Shown one piece after another: positions 9,343-17,776 of a stretch of 64,000 bases of DNA. The stretch comes from Clostridia bacterium. Its GTDB lineage: Bacteria; Bacillota; Clostridia; Lachnospirales; Lachnospiraceae. The notes beneath the pieces are model-generated. The model searched no databases. It was not told the DNA's origin and saw only the letters and a program-made list of their open reading frames with translations. The translations under genes and the position numbers were made by a program. The stretch is taken from the NCBI GenBank assembly GCA_003249225.1, contig QKJQ01000029.1:38569-102568 (forward strand), written 5' to 3'. Position 1 is the stretch's first letter, and each line of letters begins with the position of its first letter.

Positions 9343-10083
9343 TTACTTATAATACTGCTTCCTGTACTGCATGGGAGTCAGTCCGGTTTCTTTTCGAAAG
9401 CATTGAATAAAATGGCTTTGCGAAGCAAATCCAAAGTACTCTGCAATATCTCCGTAGGGGAAATCTGAAAACATAAGCATATTGGCAGCAGCTTTTATCT
9501 TTTCACACCGGATAAAGCTGCTGATGCTTTTTCCAGTTTCTTTGATAAATAAGGAAGAGAGGTAACTGCGGTTTTTTTGAAGACTGTCAGCGATGGATGC
9601 AACCGTCAGCGGTTCATTTCGATGTCTGTATATATAGTTTATTGTTTTTGTTGTTAAAATGGAATAAATCTGTTTCTTTGGAAGGTCAGCCATCTGCTGT
9701 GTGAAATCAAGCAGCATCTCATTGTGCAGGGTAAGAATCAGAAAAGCGGACGAAAGACGGTCCATCCTGCTGATATAGAGGTCGCTTAAAGTGTAAGCCA
9801 ATTCACGTTCCAGTCCTTTTTCCACGCATAGTCTTGTAATCAGCGCCGCGGATACGATGAAATGATATCTTATATTCCTCAGATAGTCATTCGAAAGCTG
9901 TCCATATTGTGAATTCTCATATCGGTGTATATCATTCGGGTCCGACAAAAGCTTTGTTACGGCATCAATATTTCCTTCTGTTATATTGTTATAGAAGCTG
10001 TATTCCTGATTGTATTCAACATGATTCGTTTGCTCTTCGCGCTGCCTGAAAAGCCGTGAAGTCAGCTCTTTGTTCATACTCAT
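9343..10083 (-). CDS. AraC-family transcriptional regulator
   Basis: 246 residues. The N-terminal 140 residues are a mostly helical sensing region of no recognised type. The C-terminal 100 residues are an AraC double helix-turn-helix (VASIADSLQKNRSYLSSLFI, FGFASQSHFIQCFRKETGLTPMQYR). AAGGAGGAAA lies 6 bases before the start. It is convergent with the YesN-type gene (10 bases between stops) and divergent from the PfkB kinase gene, whose promoter region it shares. Control of that kinase is plausible. The effector is unknown. Confidence 0.9.
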   Translation of the reverse strand: MSMNKELTSRLFRQREEQTNHVEYNQEYSFYNNITEGNIDAVTKLLSDPNDIHRYENSQYGQLSNDYLRNIRYHFIVSAALITRLCVEKGLERELAYTLSDLYISRMDRLSSAFLILTLHNEMLLDFTQQMADLPKKQIYSILTTKTINYIYRHRNEPLTVASIADSLQKNRSYLSSLFIKETGKSISSFIRCEKIKAAANMLMFSDFPYGDIAEYFGFASQSHFIQCFRKETGLTPMQYRKQYYK

Positions 10084-10134
10084 AATTAATTTCCTCCTTC
10101 GGGTTCGATCCTGCTTCCATGTATCAACACAGAT

Positions 10135-10400
10135 GACTCAATAAAAATGGTAAAGTACAAATGGCTTAATGCAAATGGTTCAATATAAATATAAACATAG
10201 TACAAATATGATATTAATACAACGAATATTATATATGATTTACAAAAAACAAAATATAATGAAATATATTACAAAAGAAAATGGCAGAAAAGAGTGGCAA
10301 AAGAGACTAGCAGAAGAGATTGACAAAAAGTAAGTGACAGAAAAGAATGGCTGAGGAAAATTACAGAAGAGATTGACAAAAGGATAAGGCGGAATAGGAA
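10135..10400. repeat. degenerate short repeats in the AraC/PfkB divergent spacer
   Basis: The 422-base spacer 10084-10505 has no gene. Its left part repeats AAATGG-containing words (10147-10182). Its right part is purine-rich on the plus strand and repeats a core like ACAGAAGAGATTGACAAAA, at about 10306-10327 and again at about 10361-10381, with weaker copies between. The spacer must also hold the divergent promoters, but no convincing -35/-10 pair was picked out. Confidence 0.6.
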
Positions 10401-10505
10401 AATAAAAGCAGCGTAAATAGAAATTGCTGTTTGATGAAGGAGACGTGAAATAGAACCAGGAAAGCTGGTCTGTTTGAGTCGGATGGAGTAAGGAGGAGCT
10501 CGTGT

Positions 10506-11414
10506 ATGATATCGGTTTATTTGTATGGCATGATTGTTGGATCGAATAGTTTTAAACTCTCTGAATTTGTTAAACCGGATGAATATTCGGAGATAGAAGC
10601 AAGTTATAATTTTCCGGGAGGGGAGACCGGAACCTGTGCTACTGTGTTAGCATCTCTTGGTGCGCAGGTCGTTATGGATGGGAATCACATCGGCAGAAAA
10701 GTGGCACCGCTCGTAAAGGAATTCTACAAAAAAAAATCAGTGAATCTGAACTCACTTCATTTTGATGAGGGATATGAAGGACTTGAGGATTACGTACTGA
10801 TTGCGGGAGATGCCAGAACACCTATGGGAACCTTTGGAAAATTTTATACACAGGCATACAGAGATGGCCTAAAGCGCTGGAATTCACCAAAAGAGAACGA
10901 TATTCAAAACTGTGATTTTGCTGCAATTGATCCTTATTTTCAGGCGGAATGTGACCTGGCTGCAAAATACTGCGTAAAGTATGGAAAACCGTATGTGACA
11001 ATAGACTGCAGTTTTGACGGATTTCTGCATAAGAACGCAGCCGTATCGATCCTGTCCGGAGAAGGAATTCATAATCTTTATCCCGGAAAGACAAGAGAAG
11101 AACTCTTCCCCATCTATCAGGAAAATGGTGGTGGTCTGACCATCCTGACGCACGGCGGGCACGAATTCTTCTACGGCAGAAGCGGTGGCAAGATGAAATC
11201 CTTCCAGCCTTATAAGGTAGAGGTTGCCAGTACCCTTGGTGCAGGGGACACATTCAAGGCCGGTTGTACCTATGCACTGGCAAAAGGAATGGAGGACGAT
11301 GAACTTGTCAGATTTGCAAGTGCCTGTTCTGCCGTTGCTATATCAAGATACCCTTCGCAGCTGAATCCTCCGAGGCTTGAAGAGGTGGAAGCAATGATAC
11401 AAAGCAGGCTGTGA
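10506..11414 (+). CDS. PfkB-family carbohydrate kinase
   Basis: 302 residues, the usual ribokinase-family length. The N-terminal motif is GGETGTCATVLASLGAQV (about residues 38-55, the sugar-binding glycine pair). The C-terminal anion-hole motif STLGAGDTFKAGCTYA carries the catalytic base at about Asp248. Fructoselysine 6-kinase and related small kinases share this layout, but the substrate cannot be read from the sequence. GGAGGAGC precedes the ATG. It should phosphorylate an imported sugar or sugar derivative using ATP in the cytoplasm. Its position between the YesMN/AraC regulators and the aminotransferase-aldolase-FGGY kinase group suggests one catabolic route with two kinase steps, or two parallel substrates. 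Confidence 0.88.
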   Translation: MISVYLYGMIVGSNSFKLSEFVKPDEYSEIEASYNFPGGETGTCATVLASLGAQVVMDGNHIGRKVAPLVKEFYKKKSVNLNSLHFDEGYEGLEDYVLIAGDARTPMGTFGKFYTQAYRDGLKRWNSPKENDIQNCDFAAIDPYFQAECDLAAKYCVKYGKPYVTIDCSFDGFLHKNAAVSILSGEGIHNLYPGKTREELFPIYQENGGGLTILTHGGHEFFYGRSGGKMKSFQPYKVEVASTLGAGDTFKAGCTYALAKGMEDDELVRFASACSAVAISRYPSQLNPPRLEEVEAMIQSRL

Positions 11415-11451
11415 CAGATACAAACTCTTGCTGCGTAAAGCGAGACGTTGG

Positions 11452-11946
11452 TCAGGATATTGTTTCGTTCGTTTCTTTATAAATGAATTGGGATGGATTA
11501 TCAATCTTTTTGAAAAAAATGTCCGCTTCCTCTTTTTGCCCTGATTTTGTTAGCGTTACCGTCAACAAATAAAGAAGAAGATTATTGTCATGAGCGGTAC
11601 GAAGCTTGAATAAAAGTGCTCTGCGAAAACTGTCTTCTGCAGCCTCTAGTTCATTGTTCTGCAAAGAAATCGTACCACAAAACAGGTAATAATATCCACG
11701 CTGTGACCTGAAAAGCAAGTGAGGGGACTTGATTCGATCAAGTTCATCTCTTGCTTTTTCAAATTCGCCCTTACTACAGAGCTTGCCAGCTCTGTATACG
11801 GTTCCATAAGCTAGCAGAAGGAGGAGAGAAGCAGCGGCACAAAGCAAAAAGACAAGGCTTTGAATGTATTCTTTTTGAAAGACGGAGTATCCGGCAAGGC
11901 CGACACAGATTACACTGATAATAATTCTTGTAGAATTTCTGTACAT
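11452..11946 (-). CDS. small membrane protein with TPR-like helical region
   Basis: About 164 residues. Two adjacent hydrophobic helices at the N terminus (IIISVICVGLAGYSVF and SLVFLLCAAASLLLLLAYG) are followed by a soluble helical region (GEFEKARDELDRI, NELEAAEDSFRRALLF, GQKEEADIFFKKI) that looks like tetratricopeptide repeats. The ATG at 11946 is chosen because AAGGAAGGG lies just upstream; the ATG eight codons earlier has no such site. It faces the kinase gene tail to tail. TPR regions usually hold other proteins, so a scaffold role is possible. No specific function is recognised. Confidence 0.72.
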   Translation of the reverse strand: MYRNSTRIIISVICVGLAGYSVFQKEYIQSLVFLLCAAASLLLLLAYGTVYRAGKLCSKGEFEKARDELDRIKSPHLLFRSQRGYYYLFCGTISLQNNELEAAEDSFRRALLFKLRTAHDNNLLLYLLTVTLTKSGQKEEADIFFKKIDNPSQFIYKETNETIS

Positions 11947-12228
11947 AGTTATATCCCTTCCTTGCAGCATAAGTCCATCATAGAACTCATCTGCGGTTGT
12001 TTTATTAAAACGGTCAACAGGCTGACGACTCTTGCCTTCTATAATAGACCATAAAAATAATTATATCAGATTTGTTTTACTTCATCAAAGAAATTCTGAA
12101 GCTGGATATGGAACAGTTTCTGTCTTGTACAAAATGTATAATCATGGAATAAAGGGTAGTAAACATGTTTGTGCAATGATATAATAAGATTCAAGGTCAA
12201 TGAAGTAAGGATAACGGAGGATTGGAAA

Positions 12229-12513
12229 TTGGAGAGTTCAGAAGCTGAAAGAAGAAAGCTGAATCGAAAGGTAATGAAAATGACGTTTCAGAGTGAATTT
12301 AAGAAAAGAGAGAAATCTTATTTTATTGATTTCCTCATCAATTTTATTTCTGTTTTACTAGGTGTAAGTATGTCAGAACTGGTGATAAAATTCACTGCTA
12401 TTGATGGATATGTTGTTAATCTTATAATAACGACACTGATTACTTTTGTTTTTATTACTGTCTTTTCCCTGCTTCGAAAGAGAACAAATTGGAGCCAGGA
12501 AGAACAAAACTGA
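12229..12513 (+). CDS. small two-helix membrane protein
   Basis: About 94 residues from a TTG start that has GGAGG (12216-12220) eight bases before it. The upstream TTG at 12169 lacks a ribosome site. A charged N-terminal part (SEAERRKLNRKV, FKKREKSYFIDF) leads into two membrane helices (about FLINFISVLLGVSM and NLIITTLITFVFITVFSLL), and the protein ends in a charged tail. No family is recognised. It lies between the TPR-like membrane protein and a Nudix gene with gaps of over 170 bases on each side, so it may be transcribed alone. Confidence 0.6.
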   Translation: MESSEAERRKLNRKVMKMTFQSEFKKREKSYFIDFLINFISVLLGVSMSELVIKFTAIDGYVVNLIITTLITFVFITVFSLLRKRTNWSQEEQN

Positions 12514-12689
12514 AGATAGCACAGGTAGGGAGAAGTAAACTATAGGAAAGAATATAAGGAATATTTCGTGTGTATTCCATCTCTATAAACAAAACGATGT
12601 GTCCTTCGACCGTTTACACGGGATGACAGGAAGGAATATCGGATATGTAGCGGGACGATCCGGTTCAACGGTTTCTTGGAGGTAGCGAA

Positions 12690-13199
12690 ATGAAACTGAT
12701 AAAATCTATTACCGATAAATGCTTTCTTGATTCTGAAATCACTTCAGATGGGAATCCGCGTTTAACTGCACGATCAATTTTGCGGAATGAGGATGGGCAT
12801 ATTGCATTAATCTATAGCAGTAAATTTCATGTTTACAGCTTTCCCGGTGGTAAGATAGAAGAGGGAGAGAGCATTGAGGATGCATTAAAGAGAGAAATAC
12901 TCGAGGAAACAGGATGCTCTTGTAGGATAACAAGGGAATTAGGGTACATCTATGAAAACAGAGGCACGCTAGACTATGTACAAAAATCCTTTTATTATGT
13001 CACGGATCTGGTGGGAGAACAAACAAAGGCAGATTTGACAGAGACTGAAATAGAGAATGGTACAACCTTTGACTGGTATAGCAAGGATGAGATTTATGAT
13101 CGCCTCATGAGTTCTGCACATGAAACATTGCAGCAAAAGTTTTTACAGGCACGAGACCTGGCAGTTTATAAGGAATATTTAAATCAGGAAGGGTTATAA
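12690..13199 (+). CDS. Nudix hydrolase
   Basis: 169 residues with a complete Nudix box at about residues 53-76 (GGKIEEGE, then REILEETGC), the Mg-binding signature of enzymes that hydrolyse nucleoside diphosphates linked to another group. TTGGAGG sits 8 bases before the ATG. The surrounding fold (TARSILRNEDGHIALIYSS before the box) is typical of MutT/ADP-ribose-type members, but the substrate is not predictable. It may be co-transcribed with the lactonase-like gene 82 bases downstream. A second Nudix gene lies at 36406-36927 on the other strand. Confidence 0.9.
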   Translation: MKLIKSITDKCFLDSEITSDGNPRLTARSILRNEDGHIALIYSSKFHVYSFPGGKIEEGESIEDALKREILEETGCSCRITRELGYIYENRGTLDYVQKSFYYVTDLVGEQTKADLTETEIENGTTFDWYSKDEIYDRLMSSAHETLQQKFLQARDLAVYKEYLNQEGL

Positions 13200-13281
13200 A
13201 GTGGGGCTGTTTTGAACTGGATCATAGAAATTCTTCAATAGTACAAGAAGCTAAAAAATTACAATACAATGGGGGAGAACA

Positions 13282-14028
13282 ATGAAACTATATATACTGA
13301 ATACCGGATATCTCGAAACGAACTTTGGTGAGAAGAATCAGCTTCCCGTACTGGCTTTTTTAATTGAGACAGAACAGGGACCTATTCTTTTTGATACCGG
13401 CAGCAATCCGGAGGCAATGAACGGATACTGGCCTTCGAATTACAGAGGAATGTTCCCTCTTTTTCAAATGAAAGAGGAACGGCTGGAGGAACAGTTGAAA
13501 CTTTGCGGTGTGAGACCAGAAGATATACATACGGTCGTCTTATCCCATATGCATCTGGATCATTCAGGGAATATCGCATTGTTCCCGCATGCGGATGTCT
13601 ATGTTCCAAAGGAAGACTATGATTTTGCAGTCATGAACGTGAACAGCAGTCCGGACCCGACAAAACACGGTCCTTACATAAAAGCAGAGATCGAAGCTGA
13701 GGTAAAGCAGTATCATTTCATTGAGAAGGATTTTGAACTGGTTCCGGGGGTTGAAGTAATCACTTTACCCGGTCATACCCCGGGGCTTCTGGGAATGGTG
13801 GTTCATCTTGAGAAAGGTACCGTTATTATGCCCCAGGACAGCATTTACACGAAGGTGATCTATGGACCACCGGCCAGACCATCAGCTTTGATGTATGATA
13901 AGGGGAAGTATTTTGCATCCATTGAGAAGGTACGTGAACTCGAGAGCCGGTATCAGGCTGATGTAATATTCTCACATGATAAGGATCATTTCAAAACAAT
14001 CAAGAAAGCACCCGAGTACTATGAATAG
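13282..14028 (+). CDS. MBL-fold metallohydrolase, lactonase-like
   Basis: 248 residues of the metallo-beta-lactamase fold. The zinc motif HMHLDH (His89, His91, Asp93, His94) is intact and is followed by LPGHTPG, MPQDSIY and FSHDKDHF, giving the other metal ligands. The order matches the N-acyl-homoserine-lactonase (AiiA/AttM) subfamily. AttM-type enzymes also open gamma-butyrolactone, so either quorum-signal or sugar-lactone hydrolysis is possible. In this sugar-catabolic setting a sugar lactone is the more natural guess. GGGGGAG precedes the ATG. Confidence 0.87.
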   Translation: MKLYILNTGYLETNFGEKNQLPVLAFLIETEQGPILFDTGSNPEAMNGYWPSNYRGMFPLFQMKEERLEEQLKLCGVRPEDIHTVVLSHMHLDHSGNIALFPHADVYVPKEDYDFAVMNVNSSPDPTKHGPYIKAEIEAEVKQYHFIEKDFELVPGVEVITLPGHTPGLLGMVVHLEKGTVIMPQDSIYTKVIYGPPARPSALMYDKGKYFASIEKVRELESRYQADVIFSHDKDHFKTIKKAPEYYE

Positions 14029-14142
14029 AATAAGAAGTCAGATTTACTGAATAAATTATCAAAAAATAGGTCAAAACGCTGAAAATATAGTGTGATGACT
14101 TATTTTTTTTGGAATAAACATGCAAAAGTTGCAATTCTCCAA

Positions 14143-14171
14143 TTGACAAGGAATAACAAAAGGAATAGAGT
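14143..14171 (+). promoter_or_regulatory. sigma-A-like promoter for the aminotransferase gene
   Basis: A consensus TTGACA (14143-14148) is followed after 17 bases by TAGAGT (14166-14171), a tolerable -10 element. It lies about 50 bases before the ribosome site of the aminotransferase gene and is the best promoter match in this gap. The flanking sequence is AT-rich. Confidence 0.55.
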
Positions 14172-14219
14172 ATTAGTATGACGTGAGCAGTGACTCACAA
14201 GTTTGAAAGGAGATTTGTT

Positions 14220-15710
14220 ATGGCTTATGAGGGGTTTGCAATTGACGAGTATCTTGATGCGCAAAAGGTAACAAAACAGTTGGATGATCTGATTCAGAAA
14301 CCGGTGTATACGATTAAGAAGGATGATCTCGATACGTATGAGGCAGAATACTTTGGAAAGAAGTGTACCAAATCAAAAGCCATGATCGATGAAGCCAGAC
14401 AGACAATACCGGGAGGGGTACAGCATAACCTTGCCTTTAATTATCCGTTTCCCATTGTAATAACAAAGGCAGAAGGTGCTAAAATGTATGATGTTGACGG
14501 AAACTGGTATTATGATCTCCTGCAGGCAGGCGGTCCGACAATTCTGGGAAGCAATCCGCCGGCGGTAAGAGATCAGGTCATTGAACTTTTAAAGACCTGC
14601 GGACCATCTACGGGTCTTTTCCATGAATATGAATATAAGCTGGCAAAGAAGATAGCAGATCTCGTACCATCGGTCGATATGTTCCGTATGCTTGGCTCCG
14701 GAACAGAAGCCTGCATGTGCGCAGCTCGTGTTGCAAGACTGAAGACCGGGAAGAAGAATATCTTAAAGATGGGCGGAGCCTATCATGGCTGGTCGGATCA
14801 GTTAGCTTATGGTATAAGAGTTCCCGGAACAAAATCGTTATTATCACGTGGTGTTCCCAAGTTTGTTTTCCGTCACACGGATGAATTTTTCCCGAATGAC
14901 CTTGGCAGTCTGGAGCGGAAACTCTGGAAGAACCGGCTGTATGGAGGAACCGCAGCAGTTTATCTGGAACCGGTCGGACCTGAGAGCGGCACTCGCCCGG
15001 TATCAAAAGAATTTGTTAAGGGTGCAGAAACACTGGCTCATAAGTATGGTGCATTGCTGATCTTTGATGAAGTTGTTACGGGCTTTCGTATCGGTACAAG
15101 CGGGGCACAGGGGTATTTTGGTGTTGACCCTGACCTTACGATCTTTGGTAAGGCAATTGCCGGAGGATATCCGGGCGCCGGCGGTGTTGGCGGACATAAG
15201 GACTGTATGGCTCATCTTGGTGCCGGTCTTGATTCTTCCGGGAAAAAGGTGGCAAAAGCAATGTGCGGTGGTACAATGGCAGCTACTCCGGTATCCTGTG
15301 TGGCTGGTTATTATGCAATCAGTGAGATTGAAAGGACGAATGCCTGTGAGGTTGCCGGACGTATGGGAGACCGCCTGACAAAGGGCTTGCAGGGAATTAT
15401 AAAGAAGTATGAGCTGCCTTTTGTGGCCTTTAACCAGGGCTCGATCTGTCACCTTGACAATGCCGGGACCATGCATTTTAGTGTCAACTGGAAAAAGCCG
15501 TGGACGATTCCGGGAGTGCTAAAAGAAACTGGTATCCGACAGAAAGAGATGGAACATATGGGAGCGGCCTATACCGCAGAAGGACTTATTACACTGGCTG
15601 GATCCAGACTGTATACAAATGCAGCATATACAGAAGAGATGATCGATGATGTACTTACAAGATTTGATCGCGTCCTGTCAAAATGTGCACCAATGGAAGC
15701 ACAACAATAA
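14220..15710 (+). CDS. class III aminotransferase, glutamate-1-semialdehyde aminomutase-like
   Basis: About 496 residues of the PLP class III fold. Seen: a GSGTEACMCAARVAR cofactor-phosphate segment, the YHGWSDQ motif, an Asp in LLIFDEVVTGFR and the Schiff-base Lys in TIFGKAIAGGYP. A 60-residue N-terminal extension precedes the usual start. Seen from HemL relatives, this branch usually works on a small amino or amino-sugar compound rather than in haem synthesis, and no haem gene is nearby. GAAAGGAG lies just before the ATG at 14220, which is therefore preferred over the GTG at 14190. It starts the aminotransferase-aldolase-TetR-FGGY kinase run. Likely role: removing or moving an amino group on the imported substrate. 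Confidence 0.88.
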   Translation: MAYEGFAIDEYLDAQKVTKQLDDLIQKPVYTIKKDDLDTYEAEYFGKKCTKSKAMIDEARQTIPGGVQHNLAFNYPFPIVITKAEGAKMYDVDGNWYYDLLQAGGPTILGSNPPAVRDQVIELLKTCGPSTGLFHEYEYKLAKKIADLVPSVDMFRMLGSGTEACMCAARVARLKTGKKNILKMGGAYHGWSDQLAYGIRVPGTKSLLSRGVPKFVFRHTDEFFPNDLGSLERKLWKNRLYGGTAAVYLEPVGPESGTRPVSKEFVKGAETLAHKYGALLIFDEVVTGFRIGTSGAQGYFGVDPDLTIFGKAIAGGYPGAGGVGGHKDCMAHLGAGLDSSGKKVAKAMCGGTMAATPVSCVAGYYAISEIERTNACEVAGRMGDRLTKGLQGIIKKYELPFVAFNQGSICHLDNAGTMHFSVNWKKPWTIPGVLKETGIRQKEMEHMGAAYTAEGLITLAGSRLYTNAAYTEEMIDDVLTRFDRVLSKCAPMEAQQ

Positions 15711-15841
15711 ACAGAATTTCAATTAGTAAAATCAAAGCGGACAAAGACAGAGGATGAGTATGAAAAATTAAGAAGGATTCTTTTATAGAACTTCTAAAAC
15801 GAGAAGGTAAATGATTTACGAATTCAGAAAGGAGGAGCAGC

Positions 15842-16969
15842 GTGGCTTATTCAATCAGTGAAGCAAAAGAACTGGTCATTCGAGCAGGCAAGATTCTGGT
15901 GGAAAGCGGGCTGATTCAAAGAACCTGGGGAAATATCAGTGCAAGAATATCCGATACACAGTTTGTTATAACTCCAAGTGGATTGGCTTATGAAACATTG
16001 ACCCCGAAGCAGATCGTGACAGTGAACATAGCCGACGGTTCGTATGAAGGAGATCTGAAACCCTCCAGTGAAAAAGGAATCCATGCAGATTCCTACCGAC
16101 TTCGGCCGGAGGTGAATTTTGTGATCCATACGCACCAGGAACGTGCTTCAGAGATCAGTATAGACGGAAAGAATTGGACACTATCTCTGGAAGAGGATAA
16201 AAAAGTATTGGGGGATCTGGTTCCTTGTGCAGCGTATGGCATGCCCTCTACCGGTAAGCTGAAAAAGGCGGTGGAGGAAGCAATCAGCAGGTATCCCAAC
16301 AGCAGGGCATTTCTCATGAAGCATCATGGTGTTCTTTGCCTTGGTAAGGACCTGGATCATGCCTTTGAGATCGCACAATATCTGGAAAATGTTGCGGACA
16401 GGATGTATCAGCAGGCATGCAAGGGGAAGCTCTACAAGAAAGATGGTAAAATCAGGGAATATGGCAGCAGTGAACGCAGTGGGGGTCATTTTACACTATT
16501 GCTGCAGGGAACAGCGAAAGAATACAAGATCGACGCCTTAGAGACCGATGCTCCGGTTCAGGCCAGACTTCACGCGAAAATCTATCAATCCAGTAAAATG
16601 AATTACATTCTTCATGCGACCGATGAAGATATCGTTGCGGTCAGCCAGTCAGGACGTTCCATGTCACCTTTGCTGGATGATTTAGCTCAGATTGCCGGTG
16701 TTACATTGAAAACGGTCCAAAATGCAATGGACAATACTTCTGCCGTGAAACAGTTAAAACATAAAAATGCTGTTCTGCTGGCAGGAGAAGGAGCCTTATG
16801 CACCGGAATCACAGACAGCGATGCAAAAGCTGTGGAGATGGTCCTGAAAAAAGGATGTGCAGCCAGAATATATGCAAAGGCTACAGGAAGCAGGGAAAAA
16901 CTTGGACTTCTTGATGCATCCATCCAAAGAATGGTCTATGTGAAGAAATATTCAAAAAAGAAAATGTAA
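15842..16969 (+). CDS. class II aldolase with a second degenerate aldolase domain
   Basis: 375 residues from a GTG start with AAAGGAGGAGC just upstream. Residues 1-210 are a complete class II (fuculose-phosphate type) aldolase: GNISAR, the acid Glu77 in KPSSEKG, zinc ligands His96 and His98 (IHTHQ) and the third ligand near His161-162 (KHHGVLCLG). Residues about 230-350 echo the same fold (LHAKIYQSSKMNYILHATD, then AVLLAGEGALCTG) but with HAT for HTH and GEG for NHG, so the second copy should not bind zinc. Usual members have 210-230 residues. It would cleave a phosphorylated sugar into dihydroxyacetone phosphate and an aldehyde. Confidence 0.87.
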   Translation: MAYSISEAKELVIRAGKILVESGLIQRTWGNISARISDTQFVITPSGLAYETLTPKQIVTVNIADGSYEGDLKPSSEKGIHADSYRLRPEVNFVIHTHQERASEISIDGKNWTLSLEEDKKVLGDLVPCAAYGMPSTGKLKKAVEEAISRYPNSRAFLMKHHGVLCLGKDLDHAFEIAQYLENVADRMYQQACKGKLYKKDGKIREYGSSERSGGHFTLLLQGTAKEYKIDALETDAPVQARLHAKIYQSSKMNYILHATDEDIVAVSQSGRSMSPLLDDLAQIAGVTLKTVQNAMDNTSAVKQLKHKNAVLLAGEGALCTGITDSDAKAVEMVLKKGCAARIYAKATGSREKLGLLDASIQRMVYVKKYSKKKM

Positions 16970-16987
16970 GAATTACGAGGTTACTGC

Positions 16988-17641
16988 ATGTTAAAAAAGC
17001 TGACAGACGAAAAAATAGTGGAAATTCTTGAAACCGGGATCACGGAGTTTGCGAAAAAAGGACTTGATGGAGCGAATATCAATGTTATTGCAAAAAATGC
17101 AGGAATCAGTATAGGGGTGCTCTACAAGTACTTTGAAAATAAGGAGGAGTTTTTTCTGGCTTGCGTGAAAAGAAGTCTGGAAGCTTTGGAAGCCGTTTTG
17201 AAAGAAGTTACGAACGGAGAAGAAAAAATCCTTGTAAGGGCGGAAAAGATTATTCGAGCCGTGATCTATTATTCAAAAGAATACAGTGATTACATTAATA
17301 TGTATCAGGAGATCATGTCCGGCAGCAGTAAAAAATTTGCGCCTTTGCTTGCTGTAGAGATCGAAAGTATGACGGCCAAGACGTATGCTGATTTCATTAA
17401 AAAAGCAATGGAGAGTGATGATATCAGAAAAGATATTGATCCACGCATGTTTGCCTTCTTTTTTGATAATCTGCTGACCATGCTGCAGTTCTCGTATTCC
17501 TGTGATTACCACAGGGAGCGCTTAAAAGTATATTGCGGTGTGGATGTATTTGATGATGACGAAAAGGTGATAACAGAACTTGTAAAGTTCATCGAGTCTG
17601 CGTTTACCTTTGCGCAGTCTGAAGTAGCGCATGGAAAGTAA
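16988..17641 (+). CDS. TetR/AcrR-family regulator
   Basis: 217 residues. The N-terminal helix-turn-helix is clear (ITEFAKKGLDGANINVIAKN, AGISIGVLYKYFENKEEFF, residues about 18-57), and the rest is an all-helical ligand domain. It starts 18 bases after the aldolase stop, so it is co-transcribed with the catabolic genes and may repress them until a substrate or intermediate appears. The start has only a weak ribosome site (ACGAGG). Confidence 0.9.
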   Translation: MLKKLTDEKIVEILETGITEFAKKGLDGANINVIAKNAGISIGVLYKYFENKEEFFLACVKRSLEALEAVLKEVTNGEEKILVRAEKIIRAVIYYSKEYSDYINMYQEIMSGSSKKFAPLLAVEIESMTAKTYADFIKKAMESDDIRKDIDPRMFAFFFDNLLTMLQFSYSCDYHRERLKVYCGVDVFDDDEKVITELVKFIESAFTFAQSEVAHGK

Positions 17642-17776
17642 AGAAGAAATTCGTTCAATGGCTGATAACGAGAGTAAAAAGAATATTGATGCTATCCATC
17701 AGGTCAGATACGGAAAGATGGGTGTTTGTACCTGTGGTCCAAGGGGTTTGCTTTAAGAGAGGTGAGGTATTTAAGT

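Noticed and set aside
14036..14110. Long-range hairpin AATAAG..GTCA with TGACTTATT after the lactonase-like gene
   Set aside because: The arms are imperfect and about 60 bases apart; evidence for a terminator is too weak.
14220..15710. Haem biosynthesis gene hemL
   Set aside because: There are no haem genes nearby, an N-terminal extension is present and the neighbours are sugar kinases and an aldolase.
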